7,463 nt of DNA from Thermogutta sp. (lineage in GTDB: Bacteria; Planctomycetota; Planctomycetia; Pirellulales; Thermoguttaceae). Positions within the stretch are counted from its first letter, which is position 1. Each line of letters starts with the position of its first letter. Positions 6,411-7,463 of the stretch are shown piece by piece. The DNA lies in the NCBI GenBank assembly GCA_012798155.1, contig JAAZNR010000747.1, positions 1 through 7,463 on the forward strand, in the 5' to 3' direction. The notes under the pieces are model-generated. The model was not told where the DNA came from. It did not search any database and saw nothing but the letters and a program-made list of their open reading frames with translations. The position numbers and the translations under genes are program-made.

Positions 6411-7192
6411 TCAAACGCGTGAACTCCACCGGTCGCCGGAGAATCGGCTCCGATCGCGTGACGATTGTGGTGCACGAGGAGCAAGATCCTCGGACCTTCG
6501 ATGCGACGATCGACTTGAAAGACTTCGAGGCCCCGCAGGACGCAGCCGTCGTGCTGGAAGCAACCTGTGCCGGCTCGAACACGATCCGCCGCTATTCGTG
6601 GGGGACGGTGGGACAATTGCTGCCGCCTGAAGACCGGACTCTGAGAGACCTCCACGGCAAGAACGTCTTCTTTTCGCTGAAGGTCATTGACCGTTCGGAG
6701 CGGTTCGGTCGAATCCTGGGCTTGGCCGAGAACATCCGCCCTTCCAAGGCCGGCCCCAAGACGGCGACCGGTCGCCGGGGAATTCTTCCTGTCGAGGAGG
6801 CCGACCTGGGCGATGAACTGTGGAAGTTGGAGTTTCGCTCCGAGGACGTCTTCCTGCTGGTGAACCGGAGAATTCAGGGGCTCTCGGGACGTGTTAGCTG
6901 GGATGCGTCCATCTATAGCTTGATTTATCCCGCTATCATCCGTGAGATTCTGCAGCGGGCTCTCGACGAGCAGACGGACGACGAAGAAGATTCCGACCGA
7001 TGGCCGGTGCTGTGGCTGAAGTTCGCGCGACGACTGCACCCCGAAGGCCTTGAACCGCCGGAGTCCGAGGATGTGAGTGAACGCGAGGAATGGATTTCGG
7101 AAGTGGTCTCTGCCTTCTGCCGCGAGCACAGCCTCAGGGAGAAGTTCATCCAGGCGGCCGGCGTCGCTGAAGCCTCGGAGGATATGCCATGA
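6407..7192 (+). CDS. Uncharacterised 261-aa operon partner of the GHKL ATPase
   Basis: I do not recognise a named domain. The protein starts at GTG 6407 (read as M, then IKRVNSTGRRRI). Residues 1-110 alternate short strands: VTIVVHEEQ, then TFDATIDL, then AAVVLEATCAG, then RYSWGTVGQ and VFFSLKVIDRSERFGRILG. This suggests a beta-rich N-terminal domain. Residues 126-156 (ILPVEEADLGDELWKLEF, then DVFLLVNRRI) look like a conserved core. Residues about 167-215 are helical, starting ASIYSLIYPAIIREIL, and are broken by the acidic stretch DEQTDDEEDSD at 187-197. The end, EEWISEVVSAFCREHSL, is helical too. It has no signal peptide or membrane segment, so it is cytoplasmic. Overlaps of four bases with the genes on both sides imply translational coupling and a shared complex. 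I recall similar proteins beside such ATPases but cannot name a family. A structural or adaptor role is an inference. Confidence 0.82.
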   Translation: MIKRVNSTGRRRIGSDRVTIVVHEEQDPRTFDATIDLKDFEAPQDAAVVLEATCAGSNTIRRYSWGTVGQLLPPEDRTLRDLHGKNVFFSLKVIDRSERFGRILGLAENIRPSKAGPKTATGRRGILPVEEADLGDELWKLEFRSEDVFLLVNRRIQGLSGRVSWDASIYSLIYPAIIREILQRALDEQTDDEEDSDRWPVLWLKFARRLHPEGLEPPESEDVSEREEWISEVVSAFCREHSLREKFIQAAGVAEASEDMP

Positions 7193-7463
7193 AGCTGAGG
7201 CGATTCACACCTGAAGGCATTCAGGCCTTCCGCGAGTTTCTGGCCGAGTGTCGGCGTCAGCCGGAGACCGAGATTCCCGCCGGGCTGCTGGAGCATCGGA
7301 CTCGGACCGAAGTCGTGACGCCGGAGTGCCAGGTGGAAGAGAAACACTTCGAGACGAAGGGAGAAGCGGCTCAATATCTCCACGGCGTCTTGCAGCCGCT
7401 GCATGAAGATGATCTCGCGAAAGACGCCGGCCTATGGACGTGGCTTTCACTCCTGTATCTGGA
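7189..7463 (+). CDS. DUF6339-like protein, N-terminal part, cut by the window edge
   Basis: The frame is open from ATG 7189 to the last base, giving 91 complete residues without a stop. It begins MKLRRFTPEGIQAFREFLAE and ends GLWTWLSLLYL. The start overlaps the previous stop as ATGA, and CGGAGGAT lies just upstream as ribosome site. The body is charged and helical, with EVVTPECQVEEKHF and a helix, GEAAQYLHGVLQPLHEDDL, before the tryptophan motif. The pattern of an N-terminal MKLR, a YL-x(n)-L segment and a LWTWLSLLY motif resembles what I remember of the DUF6339 family, whose function is unknown. That match is from memory and unverified. As third gene in a coupled operon it is expected to work with the ATPase and its partner. 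Confidence 0.8.
   Translation, partial: MKLRRFTPEGIQAFREFLAECRRQPETEIPAGLLEHRTRTEVVTPECQVEEKHFETKGEAAQYLHGVLQPLHEDDLAKDAGLWTWLSLLYL

Noticed and set aside
1..7463. tRNA, rRNA or insertion-sequence features
   Set aside because: I found no tRNA-like cloverleaf, rRNA stretch, transposase motif or terminal inverted repeats with target duplications.

Overview
The window is GC-rich and looks like a planctomycete chromosome, probably from the Pirellulales/Thermoguttaceae side. The reasons are a very large secreted LamG-containing carbohydrate-type protein, long intergenic gaps with GC-rich hairpins and short tandem repeats, and the codon choice. The phylum is inferred from style and was not tested against any database.

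Left part (1-3838): a 220-base leader with a perfect-phase 23-bp triple repeat precedes a 1093-aa exported protein. Its architecture is signal peptide, LamG/concanavalin-like jelly roll, beta-sandwich linker, TIM-barrel-like glycoside-hydrolase-type core, GATase-like domain and C-terminal Ig-like domain. A short gap then leads to a small two-helix membrane protein of 88 aa. Two perfect hairpins lie just past its stop.

Middle part (3839-4463): 625 bases without a convincing gene. It holds the two hairpins, a third inverted repeat, a 20-bp tandem repeat of about 3.5 copies, and farther right a perfect TTGACA box that may belong to a promoter for the next operon.

Right part (4464-7463, running off the edge): three genes on the same strand, joined by 4-base start/stop overlaps and each with a purine-rich ribosome site. 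The first is a 648-aa GHKL-fold ATPase with its N box, G1 box and ATP lid all visible. The second is a 261-aa conserved-looking protein without a recognised fold. The third is the first 91 residues of a protein that resembles the DUF6339 group. This trio has the look of a defence or restriction-type operon built around a MutL/MORC/Hsp90-type ATPase. The effector part (helicase, nuclease or methyltransferase) is not in view and would be expected to the right of the window. In sampled lines the operon has visibly lower GC than the left part, which fits an acquired accessory block.
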